In this document: positions 12,101-22,220 of the stretch, piece after piece
How positions within the stretch are numbered: position 1 is the first letter of the stretch
How the letters are laid out: each line of letters opens with the position of its first letter
The notes under the pieces: model-generated
Database searches by the model: none
What the model saw: only the letters and a program-made list of their open reading frames with translations
Told to the model about the DNA's origin: nothing
Origin: Datura wrightii
Taxonomy: Eukaryota; Streptophyta; Magnoliopsida; Solanales; Solanaceae
DNA length: 64,000 nucleotides
Assembly (NCBI GenBank): GCA_035772735.1
Contig: JASDFA010000001.1
Location: forward strand, 72,814,001 to 72,878,000
Direction: 5' to 3'
Translations under genes and position numbers: made by a program

Positions 12101-14445
12101 ATGTTTCCCAGTAAACGGAGAGAAGCTCTACAAAGAAAGCTGCAGTTGCTCAGAAAGACCATTATGGAGCAACAAAATCCACCGGTTGTGAGGGCAGTTT
12201 TAGTGCCCGAAGAAGCAGCAGCAAGGCCGGTTCGCGAGGTGGCAATCCCATATGCCAATAATGTTACATCCAGTATCCGCAAACCAGAGCCTGGAGGGAG
12301 ATTTGAACTCAAGCAAAATATGGTGCAATTGTTGCACACAAGCGGGCAATTTACCGGTCTCCCTCATGAAGACCCACAACAGCATCTCCAAAACTTTGTG
12401 GAGATAAGTGACACTTATATACCCGCTGGAGTGTCACCTGATTATGTTCGGCTTACATTATTTCCGTTCTCATTACTCGGAGAAGCCAAGAGGTGGTTGA
12501 AAGCTGAGCCACCAAATTCTATTTCAACGTGGGATGATCTTGCACGAAAGTTCTTGATAAGGTTTTTTCCCTCTGGTAAAACAGCAAGACTTAGAAGTCA
12601 AATTCTAAGTTTCAAACAGAGGGAGGGAGAAAATTTATATCAAGCCTGGGAGAGATTTAAATCCATGTTGCGGGACTGTCCTCATCATCATCAGTCCAAT
12701 GAGGTGTTAGTGCACACATTTATTGAGGGTTTGGAACCCCACACCAAAATATTGCTAGATTCAGCAGCTGAAGGGCAAGCGCTGGAAAAGACTTATGAGG
12801 AGTTGTATACCTTGCTAAACCGGATTTCACAGGGCAATCCAGAATGGAATGCTGATTCATCATGAGGTGGGGCAAGGAAAGCAGCAGGAGTGCTTGAAGT
12901 GGATGGGTTTATGGCTATCACTGCACAGATAGCTGCCTTACAAAATCAATTGAACAACCACTTCAGCAACATGACTTTGAACCAGCCGTCAGCTCCAGTT
13001 AATGCAGTCCAGCAATTGTGGTGTGAAGTGTGCGGAAGCAGTGAGCACTCAGCTGAGTGCTGTGGAGCAAACCTGACTCAGTAAACTTTGTGGGTAATGC
13101 ACAAAGAAATCACCGGCAGTATGGTAGTAGCTACAATTCAAATTGGAGGAATAATCCAAATTTCTCATGGGGTAGCAATAACCATCAAGGCCAAAGTGCG
13201 GGTCAGGGTATGCAAAGGAATCAAGGAGGGCAACAGAATTACCAATCTCAATTCAGAAATAACAATGCACCTCCTCCACCACCATCACCCAGCATTGAGG
13301 AGATGATCAAGACCATGATAGCTAACCAAGCTCAATTGCAGGCTGACTATGTGAAATTGGCAGCCGAAGTGAAAAACAATCAGTTAGCTACCAAGGCTCT
13401 TGAGTATCAATTTGGGCAATTTGCTAGTGCCCAAAATACAAGGCCTAGAGGAGGACTACCAAGCAACACGGATCCGAATCCCAAGCAGGTAAATGCAGTG
13501 ACCACAAGGAGTGGTTTGCAGCTGAAGGAGGTGGAACCAGAAAGACCACCTCAACATTCGGGAGCAGCAGAAGTTGAGGGGGAGCAAAGTTCGGAAAGGG
13601 GGAAGACCAAAGAAGCTGAATCAGAAAGACCTCCACCCCCGTTCCCTCAACGACTCAAGAAACACAAAGAGGAGGCGTGTTTCAAGAAATTCATGGAGGT
13701 GCTTAAACAGGTACATGTTAATTTACCTCTTGTTGATGTCTTGCAGGGAGTGCCTAAATATGCCAAGTACATAAAGGACATCGTGGCCAACAAAAGTCGT
13801 TTGACTGAGTATGCTACGGTGGCTTTAATGGAGGAGTGCACTTCCCGGATCCAAAATAGACTTCCCACAAAGCTAAAAGACCCTGAAAGTTTTACTATCC
13901 AGCTTACTATTGGGCAGAGCATCCGAGCTCATGGATTGTGTGACTTGGGGGCAAGTATAAATCTAATGCCGTCTTCGGTATTCAGAAAGTTGGGTTTAGG
14001 GAGTCCTAGACCCACAATGGTAATATTGCAATTGGCAGATCGATCCTTATCTAGGCCGGATGGCATTGTTGAGGATGTTCTAGTGCAAGTTGGCTCCCTA
14101 ATTTTCCCGGTAGATTTTGTTGTTCTGGATTTTGAACCAGACGTGGAAGTCCCATTTATTTTGGGACGACCCTTCTTGGCAACCTGGAAAGCATTAATCG
14201 ATGTAGCTGCGGGGCAACTGACAATATGAGCACACGACAAGGTAGAGGTGTTCGATGTGTATAAAGCACCCAAGCTCCCGATGGTGCATGAAGAACTCTC
14301 GGTGATCAATGTGATTGATCATGATAATGCTAAGCAGATGAAGCATTCCCGAGAGTTAATGGGAAGACCACCGGATAGGTGTAAGCACTACTGGGGGGAG
14401 GACAGTGATCGAGAGAAATTGTCCATCACCCTAGCGGACAATTGA
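12101..14445 (+). pseudogene. ATH-1 gag-protease
   Basis: Athila gag followed by aspartic protease. The first ATG in frame is 12101; an upstream stop is at 12047. The gag core (LFPFSLLGEAKRWL, RDCPHH) spans 12300-12850. A CX2CX4HX4C zinc knuckle (CEVCGSSEHSAECC) lies at 13022-13063 and a Q/N-rich linker follows. The protease has LCDLGASINLMP with its Asp at 13942 and ILGRPFLAT near 14155. DLG replaces the usual D-S/T-G, a form I recall as typical of Athila. Breaks: TGA at 12863, a one-base loss near 13069, and TGA at 14227. The last reading piece ends at 14445. RT does not follow, unlike in autonomous Athila. Confidence 0.92.
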
Positions 14446-14455
14446 GCTTAAATGA

Positions 14456-14503
14456 CGTCGAGCCGCGACGGTAAACCAGGCGCTGCACGGGAGGCAACCC
14501 ATG
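14456..14503 (+). promoter_or_regulatory. ATH-1 double-hairpin motif
   Basis: Hairpin 1: CGTCG(AGCCG)CGACG at 14456-14470. Hairpin 2: CACGGG(AGGCAA)CCCATG at 14486-14503, with one C/A mismatch. Between them is GTAAACCAGGCGCTG. It begins 11 bases after the gag-PR frame ends. The same pair occurs at 44077, 53090 and 62848. Confidence 0.85.
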
Positions 14504-14744
14504 AAAATTTTTTCTTTCATTTTTCAAAGTGTAAATAGATTTTTCTTTTTCTTGTTCTTGATTGATTACAAAATTTTTCGTTTTAGTTAGTATATTTTTA
14601 TTTTTAGTTAGGTGAAACCTATTAGTCTAACCAATTTTATTTAGTGAGATGATTTTCAGGTCAAACGGAGAAAAATGTGTACGGAATCGTGAAGGAAAAG
14701 TCGAGGTATGAAAAATTAATAAAATGTAGAAGACAGTGAGCTGG
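14504..14744 (+). other. ATH-1 AT-rich spacer
   Basis: No ORF or clear structure. It joins the double hairpin to the internal palindrome array. Confidence 0.6.
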
Positions 14745-15092
14745 GGCGATAGCTCCGTGTCACGGAGGAGGACCTCCGCGTTACCCTCCGTGACACGTTG
14801 AGGTGTAACCCGGAAATTTTAAAATTTCCAGTATGTTGTCGCGATGGCTCCGTGTCACGGAGGCAGTACACCGCGATGCAATCCGTGACACGTTGTCGTG
14901 TATATCGCGATGGGTCACACCGGGTTATCGGGTGACCCGTGTGTTTTTCTACCTTTTAAACCCCGAATTCTCCCCTTTTCCCCTCATTTTCAATTTCTTC
15001 CGCGACCAAACGTCCCAAAACCCCTCTCCCACCAACGTGCCACGGCTTAAGGCAACAATTTACCGAGTTTTCTTCGATTATTCAACTACAAG
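14745..15092 (+). promoter_or_regulatory. ATH-1 internal promoter-like region for the third ORF
   Basis: A second palindrome array of the LTR type, with CTCCGTGTCACGGAG at 14752 and again at 14848, precedes paired GGTCAC and GTGACC words (14915-14936), a weak TATA-like TTTTAAAC near 14954, and a pyrimidine-rich leader. The leader ends at the splice-donor-like AAG/GTATGA at 15092. The order matches the LTR promoter. Promoter activity is inferred; ATH-4 shows the same arrangement at 63030-63410. Confidence 0.5.
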
Positions 15093-15789
15093 GTATGATT
15101 TCCGATTCCCTCTCAAGTTTTTGTCGATTTTCTTTGATTTTAAGCATGGGAGGTGAACTAAATCGCCCTAAGTCGAAATTAAGCATGAATTCAAGTTATT
15201 TGTTGATTGATAAATGTTCGGAATGTCGTTATGATTGTTTGAACTTGTCGATTGCATAAATTATTCGAATTTGATTGCGAAAATCAATTCTAGGGCTTGT
15301 TGTTGAATTTGAAGTTAGAAATGTATTGAAATCATGAATTGTATGCCGGGTTGTACGTGTTGAATGAGATGAGTCATTGTACAAAGTGTTAGGATGTGAA
15401 TAGACGACGAATTCTCGGGTTTGGGGGAAATGTTGAAAATTGTTTGTATTTGGTTGGTTGGATAGGTTAATGTATATAAATTTTTGTTGTTATTTTTGTT
15501 TCTTTGTTTTTTCTTTGCTAAGTGTGAGGGTTAAAATGTTTACGATGGTAGGAATTGTGATTAGCTGTACGAAGTCTGAGTAGTACGCATAAGTTATACC
15601 GTCGAATTTTCTTTTTAAACGCACTAAGCATGATTGTATAGCTAGTTGTTTTGTGTAAATAAAGTTATTCTTGCCATAGGTTATAACTATAACTAAGGAC
15701 TAAGTGTGGGGTAATTTAGCGTAACCTGACCTTAGTCGAAGTTAATATTTATTTAGCTTAACATTGCGATTGTTGACGTGTGTTGACAG
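15093..15789 (+). other. ATH-1 predicted leader intron before the third ORF
   Basis: Donor ACAAG/GTATGA at 15092/15093 and acceptor TTGACAG/GC at 15789, T-rich inside, 697 bp, no ORF. Removing it places the ATG 6 bases into the second exon. A purine-tract-like TAAGTGTGGGGTAA lies inside at 15701, without a clear hairpin. Confidence 0.45.
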
Positions 15790-15794
15790 GCAAA

Positions 15795-17015
15795 ATGGCA
15801 AGCCGGCAAGATAAAGGGAAGGGTGCATCAACTTCAGGCACCGGAAGAAAGCGACTCAGACTGGGTACAACAGTCCCAGCTGCACCAGCAGTTCCACGCG
15901 GCCAGCGCCGCCAATATGGAACAAGATGGGTGACGGACGAAGGGAAAAAGTGGTACGCGAAGCATAAAGAGAACAAATATTTCCCCGAAGAGCATATAGC
16001 ACGGGAGCCATTGGCACAGGAGTTCCCCAGAATAGTTCAACGGATCGAGGCTGCTGGGCTAGGTTTCATATTTCCGGAGCCCAAAGAATGCAACCTGTAC
16101 CTTGTCCGGGAGTTCTATGCAAACTGGAACCCGTCAATAAGAAGTCACACCATCAAAATCAGAGGGCAGATAGTCACTCTGGAGCCCCACCAGCTAAATG
16201 CCATCATAGGAGTGCGGGACACAGACGCCCACATTCTCCGCCAGCTGAACATTACCCCACCATATGCTGACATCAGACGCACACTGTGTGGGGCCCGATC
16301 TACAGCTAGATGGAGCAGGCACAAGGAAAGGGGCTACCACCAGACTCTGCCATATTCTCAGATGAATAGGGAAGCCCGAATCTAGCTGAAGATAGTCTGC
16401 TCGTGCCTAATCCCGGGGGTACATATGACTGATGTAACCCGGGACCGTGTTTGCCTGGTGTACGCCCTGATGAAAGGGCTGGAGATTAATGTCGGGGCGG
16501 TCATTATATCCGCCATGAAGAGAGCCCGATTGCACCAGGGCCACAGGTATGGGTTCGGTGGACTACTCACCACCTTTCTCCGGGGCCTCGATGTTGAGGA
16601 GGAGGCCCTCGATTATATCCCGCAGTTGGAGCGGCGGGCCTTGGATGTGACTAACACTACGGCTCCTGACACCACCCACGGGCCAGTGCTGACACTTTGC
16701 GAGCGACATGCTCATGATGACCAGTACATGGCGCGGATGTATGGGATGCAAATGCTCCAGCTAAGGATCGGTGGGAGGCCGGCGACGGAGGAGGAGCTAT
16801 GGCAGCTCGAGCTAGATTACCCGTTTGGCGAAAACGCCAGGGCTCTATGCCGAGTAGGGCCAGCCTTTGTAGAGCCCACTGATGATGACGTCCCCACGGA
16901 CGAGGAGACACGTCGGGAGGACTCCGATGTGGAGTCCGATGATGACGACGGAGGCGACTCGGACATGGGAGATGAGGCAACAGCACCTGATGAAGAAGTG
17001 GAATACTTTGACTGA
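15795..17015 (+). pseudogene. ATH-1 third ORF (env-position protein, plant transposon protein type)
   Basis: A 406-codon frame broken only by TAG at 16383-16385, probably from CAG. It is basic at the N terminus (RKRLRL), has the Athila ORF3-type blocks LVREFYANWNP near residue 110, TRDRVCLVYALMKG near 214 and INVGAVI, and ends in a D/E-rich tail (residues about 355-406). These blocks recall the Pfam putative plant transposon protein domain found after pol in Athila. Its place is where envelope genes sit in retroviruses, but no signal peptide or membrane segment is visible, so an envelope role is unsupported. The start is the first ATG after the predicted acceptor. The function is unknown to me. 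Confidence 0.75.
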
Positions 17016-17058
17016 TCAGGGAGTTCCACCACCCGATTATGTGCTATTTAATTTTTGT

Positions 17059-17097
17059 GAACACTGGGGACAGTGTTCGGATTAAGTGTGGGGTGGG
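17059..17097 (+). promoter_or_regulatory. ATH-1 internal hairpin plus purine tract
   Basis: A perfect 8-bp stem GAACACTG(GGGA)CAGTGTTC at 17059-17078, three bases, then TTAAGTGTGGGGTGGG at 17082. It sits 44 bases after the third ORF. The same module stands before the 3' LTR at 18872. Confidence 0.8.
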
Positions 17098-18871
17098 AGT
17101 AGTTAGGTGCTAGGCTGGGCTGGTTTGTTTGTATGTTCTCCTCTGTATTTTTGTATGTTGTGTTTCCCTGTGTTTGTGAATTTTCAAACTGTTCTGTATG
17201 TGTAAATATTTGTGGAATTGATGTGTGTTGTTGAATGTGGCCAGCTGATTCTGTAAATACTTTAATTATCGAAATGATCGATATTTTTAAAAAATTTAAA
17301 AATTTTTTTTGATGTTCATATTTCAAATATTTTGTAAATAATTTTTCTATCGAAATGATCGATGTTTTTTAAAAAAAATTTCAATTTTTAAATTTTGGGT
17401 TTCTCGGCGTTTGTTTTCGGTTCTTTTACCGAGAAGGGTCCCATTGAACTGACGTCGTAGTTAGTGACCGTTCTCTATGATGGATGGATGACGACTGTCT
17501 TAAGGGAAATGTAGTCGTTAGGAGTAGTTTATTTTAATTTATTTTCAGTTTTTTCTTTGGTGGATTGCATCCCGGAACCTGTAGTTACTATATGGTTGTG
17601 AATTTTTGGTTGCGTGTTGTGCATGATATTCAAAATGCAAAGGTGATTCGTATGAAAGCATGCAATCTTGTAAATATGTTGAGATACCTAGGCTGTAGAG
17701 TTCGATTCGGTGTGATTGAGGCTTAATGTGTGAATTCATGTAATTAGCTGATTGAAGAGTCTGTGAATACATCTTGAATCGAGCATGTGCATAAAGTGTG
17801 AAGTGAGGTGTTGATATTCCATGCTATTGTGAAGTGTCTAGAACTTGCCTGGTGTGTGTACAAAATGAAAGGAAGGAGGTGTATTGTAGGAAAAGATGTA
17901 GGCATTTCTTTGTTTTAAACGAGAGTTTCTATTTTTCTTGTCATACTCCCCCTGTCTGTGATTGTATACCCTAGTCAGCCCGTTGAGCCTTTAGCCTATT
18001 ATTTCTTTCTTTTGTCCAAAAAGCTTAAACTGAGCTTAGTTCCTTCTTTTCATTAGTCGTAAATTCTATACAAAACTCTTAAGCACTTAAGAAGAGAAAA
18101 TAATTTACCCAAAGTGTCAAAGAGTGAAAATGGTGAAAAGAAAAAGAAAAGCAGAGTGAGGGAAGAAAAGAAAAGGTTGAAGGTGCACTGGTTATAAATA
18201 GACGATAATGAAGGTGCATGAATGACCTTTGTTATTGTGTCAAGTGTGCTTAATGAAATGGGCCATACTAAGGTAAATCATCAAGAATGGGATGATGAAA
18301 AAAAAAAGAAAAAGAGAGAAACAATGTCCATGAGTTGATGGGAATGTGTTGCAAAGGCGCTTAAGGATGCTAGTTGTTATTATTGGCTAATTCAATATAT
18401 ACTAGTTCCATAGCTTCCATTACAACCCATTAAAGTCCTACGTGATCTTACATTGCATTTCTTTATATTAGTGGAGTAATACACTAAGGGCAAGCCTATG
18501 GGTCATGACATGATGCATGTGAATTCTTTTGGGAGAGAGAGTGAAATTGTTTTTACATGCCCCTACTTGAATGTTTGTGTGTCACATGAGCAAAAAGGGG
18601 AAGATTCTCTTGAGTTGTGAGAGCACATGCTTGATGAAAGATTGATTTTAGTGTCGGATATCTTGATTAGCTGATTTGCATGAGTTTGCCGATATCGAGA
18701 GTCGATTCTTAAAGTCTAGGAAGTCTTAATGTATTGAAGGTCATTGCATTGTTAAGACCATGCATATTTTCTTGATGATTTGAAATATTGAATGATCGGT
18801 ATGACCGTAGCTTAAATTGTCGCACAATCGTAGCGAAGGTTGGGATGTAAATTGCATGAATTGTATGTTTG
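17098..18871 (+). other. ATH-1 long 3' noncoding region
   Basis: No ORF of note. Two copies of a TCGAAATGATCGAT word at about 17269 and 17351; a GATGGATGGATGACGAC block at about 17480 shared with ATH-3 (53664); a GAACTTGCCTGGTGTGT block near 17841 shared with ATH-3 (53969); an A/G-rich tract at 18120-18185. The block order is kept in ATH-3, so this is an element part and not random filler. Confidence 0.7.
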
Positions 18872-18909
18872 TTGTTCGAGGATGAACAAGGATTTAAGTG
18901 TGGGGTAAG
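18872..18909 (+). promoter_or_regulatory. ATH-1 terminal hairpin plus polypurine tract
   Basis: Stem TTGTTCG(AGGA)TGAACAA at 18872-18889 (closing G/T pair), then TTAAGTGTGGGGTAAG at 18894-18909, directly before TGATCTTGGGC. This is the expected plus-strand primer. Confidence 0.85.
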
Positions 18910-20335
18910 TGATCTTGGGCAGATTTATATGCCCAAGTGATACTCAAAAGTATCATTTTCGCCTTGTTTATCTATCCATGTGTATACGTTTTCATGTAAT
19001 TGGTAATAAAATGTGAATTTATACTAACCAACATGATTAGCAATGTTTTGTAGGTAAAATGTGATTTCGGGAAGCTAAAATGTATGTTGGATGATATCGG
19101 AGTTGGACTTGGATGCGAGCAAGGAAAAAGGCATAGGACTGCACGAATTAAAGGGGCTCCGCGATGGAGTCGTGTCACGCTACCATCGCGGAGGCATTCT
19201 GCCTGGAGGGTGAAAATTCACCAATTTCCAGTGGAGGTTCGCTTCTGCTCCGTGGCACGGTGGCTAGCCTCCACGTTGCACGCCGTGCCACGTTGGTATT
19301 TGATTTCCCAGACCCCCAGTTCCAGTGAGTGTCCGCGTTCACGGCGTGTCAAGGAGGCAGTGCTCCGCGATGCACTCCGTGACACGTTGCTCATTATTCC
19401 GGGAAAAATTCCCACTAGTATAAATAGAACACTTAAGTGTATTTTTCATAATTCAGACTTGGTGGAGCAAGGACGTGGGTTACAGGCAGTTGAGGGACGA
19501 AAAGTTCAGGGTTTTTTCTCTCTTTCTTTCTTCTCTAATTCAATTGTTTGTATGATTAACACTTGTTTTAGGATGATTAATCCACAAATGAGTAGCTAAT
19601 TCCCTTCCTTGCTGAGGTTGTGAACACTTGTGATGAATTTTGATTATTAATTATATGGTTTTTCATCTTTTTCTTCCATGTTGTTCTATTAATTCTTGTT
19701 TCTACTGCATTGGTGTGTGGCCTACATTAATGTACATCTAAAAAGTCCGATTTCACTCGAGAGAGCACGAAATTGGAAAGTTGTGAATTAATAGGATATT
19801 GTTCTTTACTTGATTTGGGAAAATTGAGTTTTGATGTGCTTTCCTGATAGAAATATACTTGAAAGTCGTATTAGTCAATTTAGGAACCAGAGTTGTATGG
19901 CTAGAACATGAATTGCATTTGATCACAGAAATGTAGACGGATGGTTCATGATTCTTAAGTGAGATTAAATACGAGAGTTTTAATCTCTTGGCAATTGTTC
20001 TTGGCTAGCAACTGGAAGAAAAGATTAACCAATTTATGATGATAATCAGTTTCATTACATGTTCTTTAACCTCGGCATGCTTTTATCCATAGTCCAAATT
20101 CAAAGTAGATAATTGTTAGTAGTTTTAGTATAAAATTTATAAAACAAATTATTCACTTTTTGGTTATTTAGTTGTCAGCATATTTAGAAGTAAAAATATA
20201 GTAGACTTGAACAAATTGCACTTAACCCAAGTCTCTGAGGAATCGATACTTGGCTTACTAAAGCCACTTACTACTTGTTTGACCACGTGCACTTGCGTGT
20301 CGATTTTATATAATACCCATACTACGCACCGAACA
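18910..20335 (+). repeat. ATH-1 3' LTR
   Basis: It begins TGATCTTGGGC by comparison with the reverse copy at 25896 and with ATH-3. Bases 18930-20335 pair with the 5' LTR. The first 28 bases form a hairpin CTTGGGC(AGATTTATAT)GCCCAAG at 18914-18937. TATA box at 19419-19426; ends CCGAACA at 20335, then the duplication CCTAT. Confidence 0.9.
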
Positions 20336-20340
20336 CCTAT

Positions 20341-20512
20341 GCCTCGTTAGTCCCAAAAAGGAATTTTACATAGCTTACAACGACTCAGACAATGGTCCTC
20401 TACAGGTGACAATGATCCATTTTTTGGGTCGTTCTATGACAAAAATTTTCTGGTTTTCCTTGATTTTCATGCAAGGTATGAGTTTGGTCTAGGAAAGTTT
20501 TGGGGTGTTACA
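20341..20512 (-). repeat. CHR-B 3' LTR, proximal part
   Basis: Continues the LTR of 8238-10506 beyond ATH-1 and aligns with 33269-33440. On the minus strand the LTR begins TGTAACACCCC at 20512. Confidence 0.9.
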
Positions 20513-20547
20513 TTATCTCCCCCTTGGGATCATTCGTCCTCGAATGA
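20513..20547 (-). promoter_or_regulatory. CHR-B hairpin plus polypurine tract
   Basis: On the minus strand: TCATTCG(AGGA)CGAATGA (20547-20530), then TCCCAAGGGGGAGATAA up to the LTR at 20512. A perfect 7-bp stem. Confidence 0.85.
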
Positions 20548-21136
20548 AGGCTAAAGCTGCTGGAAATTTGAGAAAAGAGCTACAATTCCCAAACTGAAAC
20601 TATAAACTGATTTCTGAAAAAATGATTGACTCAGAACTAATTTAACCATACTAACTGAGTTGATGCAACTAGAATTCATATTGGAAACAAGAATAGAGCT
20701 GATGAGTATGGAATTGAATAGAGTATCGGGGAGGAATTTAATACCTGATGCTGAAACTGAATTGGAAAGGAATAAATAAGGGTATTTAGCCATCATGTCT
20801 GCTTCTGCCTCCTATGTGGCTCCCTCAACTAGCTGGTTCCTCCACAATACTTTCATGGAAGTGACTTCCTTGTTACTCAGCTTACGAACTTGACGGTCTA
20901 GGATTTGAACTAGGACCTCTTCGTAAGAGAGACTATCCTTCACTCCCACACTGTCTAGTGGTAAAACTAAGCTCGAATCACCAATGCATTTCTTCAAAAG
21001 TGACACATAGAAGACTGGGGGCACAGATGATAACTCCAAAGGTAATTCTAACTCATAGGACACAATGCCAATTTGCCTCAGAATCTTGTAGGCTACTACA
21101 TAGCTCGGACTGAGTTTTCCTTTCTTTCAAAACCTC
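20548..21136 (-). pseudogene. CHR-B pol C-terminal end (integrase tail, chromodomain)
   Basis: On the minus strand it reads the integrase C-terminal stretch (ELELPLELSSVPPVFYVSLL), SVGVKDSLSYEEVLVQILDR and a chromodomain VLWRNQLVEGAT with AKYPYLF. The usual stop after SVS is lost, so the frame runs on to about 20551. CHR-C splits the gene: the upstream part resumes at 26627. Confidence 0.88.
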
Positions 21137-21141
21137 ATCAC

Positions 21142-22220
21142 TGTTATACCCCGAGAATTCAAAGATCAGACCCAGAAGTTGAAACGGGGAAGAACTAGAA
21201 AATGGCCCAGCAGTTGCAGAAATGAGTCTCTGAACGACTCGTGAGAATACCCCACAAGTCATCAAGTGACTCGTGGGAAGGCCTTGAGTGAACAAAGAAT
21301 ATGAGGTCCCCACGAGTGAAGTAATGACTCATGGTCAGCCACCATGAGTCGTCATGTCGATCGTGAGGTGCTGTGGGAATATAGGTGGAGGAGATGTCCA
21401 GTGTATGTAACAGATGGGATCCCACGAGTCGTAGTCTACCCCCAATGACTTGTGAGGTGAGTTGGGATCAAGCAAGATGGTTTTTCACTGATGTTAAGGT
21501 AGTGTACTTGATGAGAGTTGACCATAAGTTGTGGTCATTGGGGATAAGTTGAGTCCCCCGTTATGAGCCCCAGTAGTTCAGTTAACCAGTGCACTTGAAG
21601 GGCGACTCAACGAGTCATTGCCCATCCTGATGAATCATCAGGTCACCTGTTAGGGTCACCTGGCAATTATTTTCTGCAATATAGTAAGGTCTTTCTCATA
21701 ATTCCTTAAGTTCCTAAGGCCTATAGTAAGTCATTTAAGGCTCATTTTAGTGGGTTTTAAGTAGGGTAAAACCTATTCTAAGCCATTCCTCCCATGCATG
21801 CAAGTTTGAAGGTTTGAAGAGGAGATTCAAGGAAAAATCTCAAGGTTTCCATTGGAATGTCAGCTTGGGCCATTAGAGGGTGTTAGAATTCATCATTCCC
21901 AGGTATGTAAGGCTATGAGTGGGTGTCTTCTTCCACAACCATGCCCAACTTTTATCAAATATGATGAATTGCTTATGATCAAGTATGGAGTTTCTACCCA
22001 AATGCATAATTCTTCAATCACTACACATGGGTATGATTAAATTATATTTATATTGATGAATTGTGAAGCTTGGACAGATTTTAAATTGTTTTCAATCCAA
22101 ATTGTGATTTCTAACTTATGAGATTGAATGCCCATGGATGAGAAGTTCATGAAAGCCGAGATCGATGTTGAACGTATGATGATGATGAGATTTAATGATG
22201 AAAAGCATGTTTCTAAAGCT
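21142..22220 (+). repeat. CHR-C 5' LTR, truncated
   Basis: The first 450 bases match the start of the 3' LTR (24602-25059). A CACGAGTCGT-type array lies at 21230-21660. Around 22220 the LTR passes straight into RT-thumb coding sequence, so its end and the primer site are deleted; the join is placed to within about 10 bases. Confidence 0.8.

Larger units (their letters stand above)
10507..20335 (+). mobile_element. ATH-1: Athila-clade element with gag-PR and third ORF, no pol
   Basis: Flanked by CCTAT (10502-10506 and 20336-20340). The uninterrupted site ATCCTATGCCTCG is present in the other CHR-B LTR near 33266, which proves the insertion. Order: 5' LTR, tRNA-Asp primer site, gag-PR, double hairpin, palindrome array with leader and intron, third ORF, hairpin plus purine tract, long 3' noncoding region, second hairpin plus purine tract, 3' LTR. 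No RT, RNase H or integrase motif occurs in any frame between 14230 and 15780. It resembles the non-autonomous gag-only (TR-GAG) class. Confidence 0.93.

Noticed and set aside
14230..15780. Hidden RT/RNase H/integrase in ATH-1
   Set aside because: I looked on both strands for xxDD, CDAS, HHCC and DDE-type motifs and saw none; the stretch is hairpins, array, leader and intron.
15795..17015. Calling the ATH-1 third ORF an envelope gene
   Set aside because: Position alone suggests it; no signal peptide, transmembrane segment or fusion-like motif is visible.
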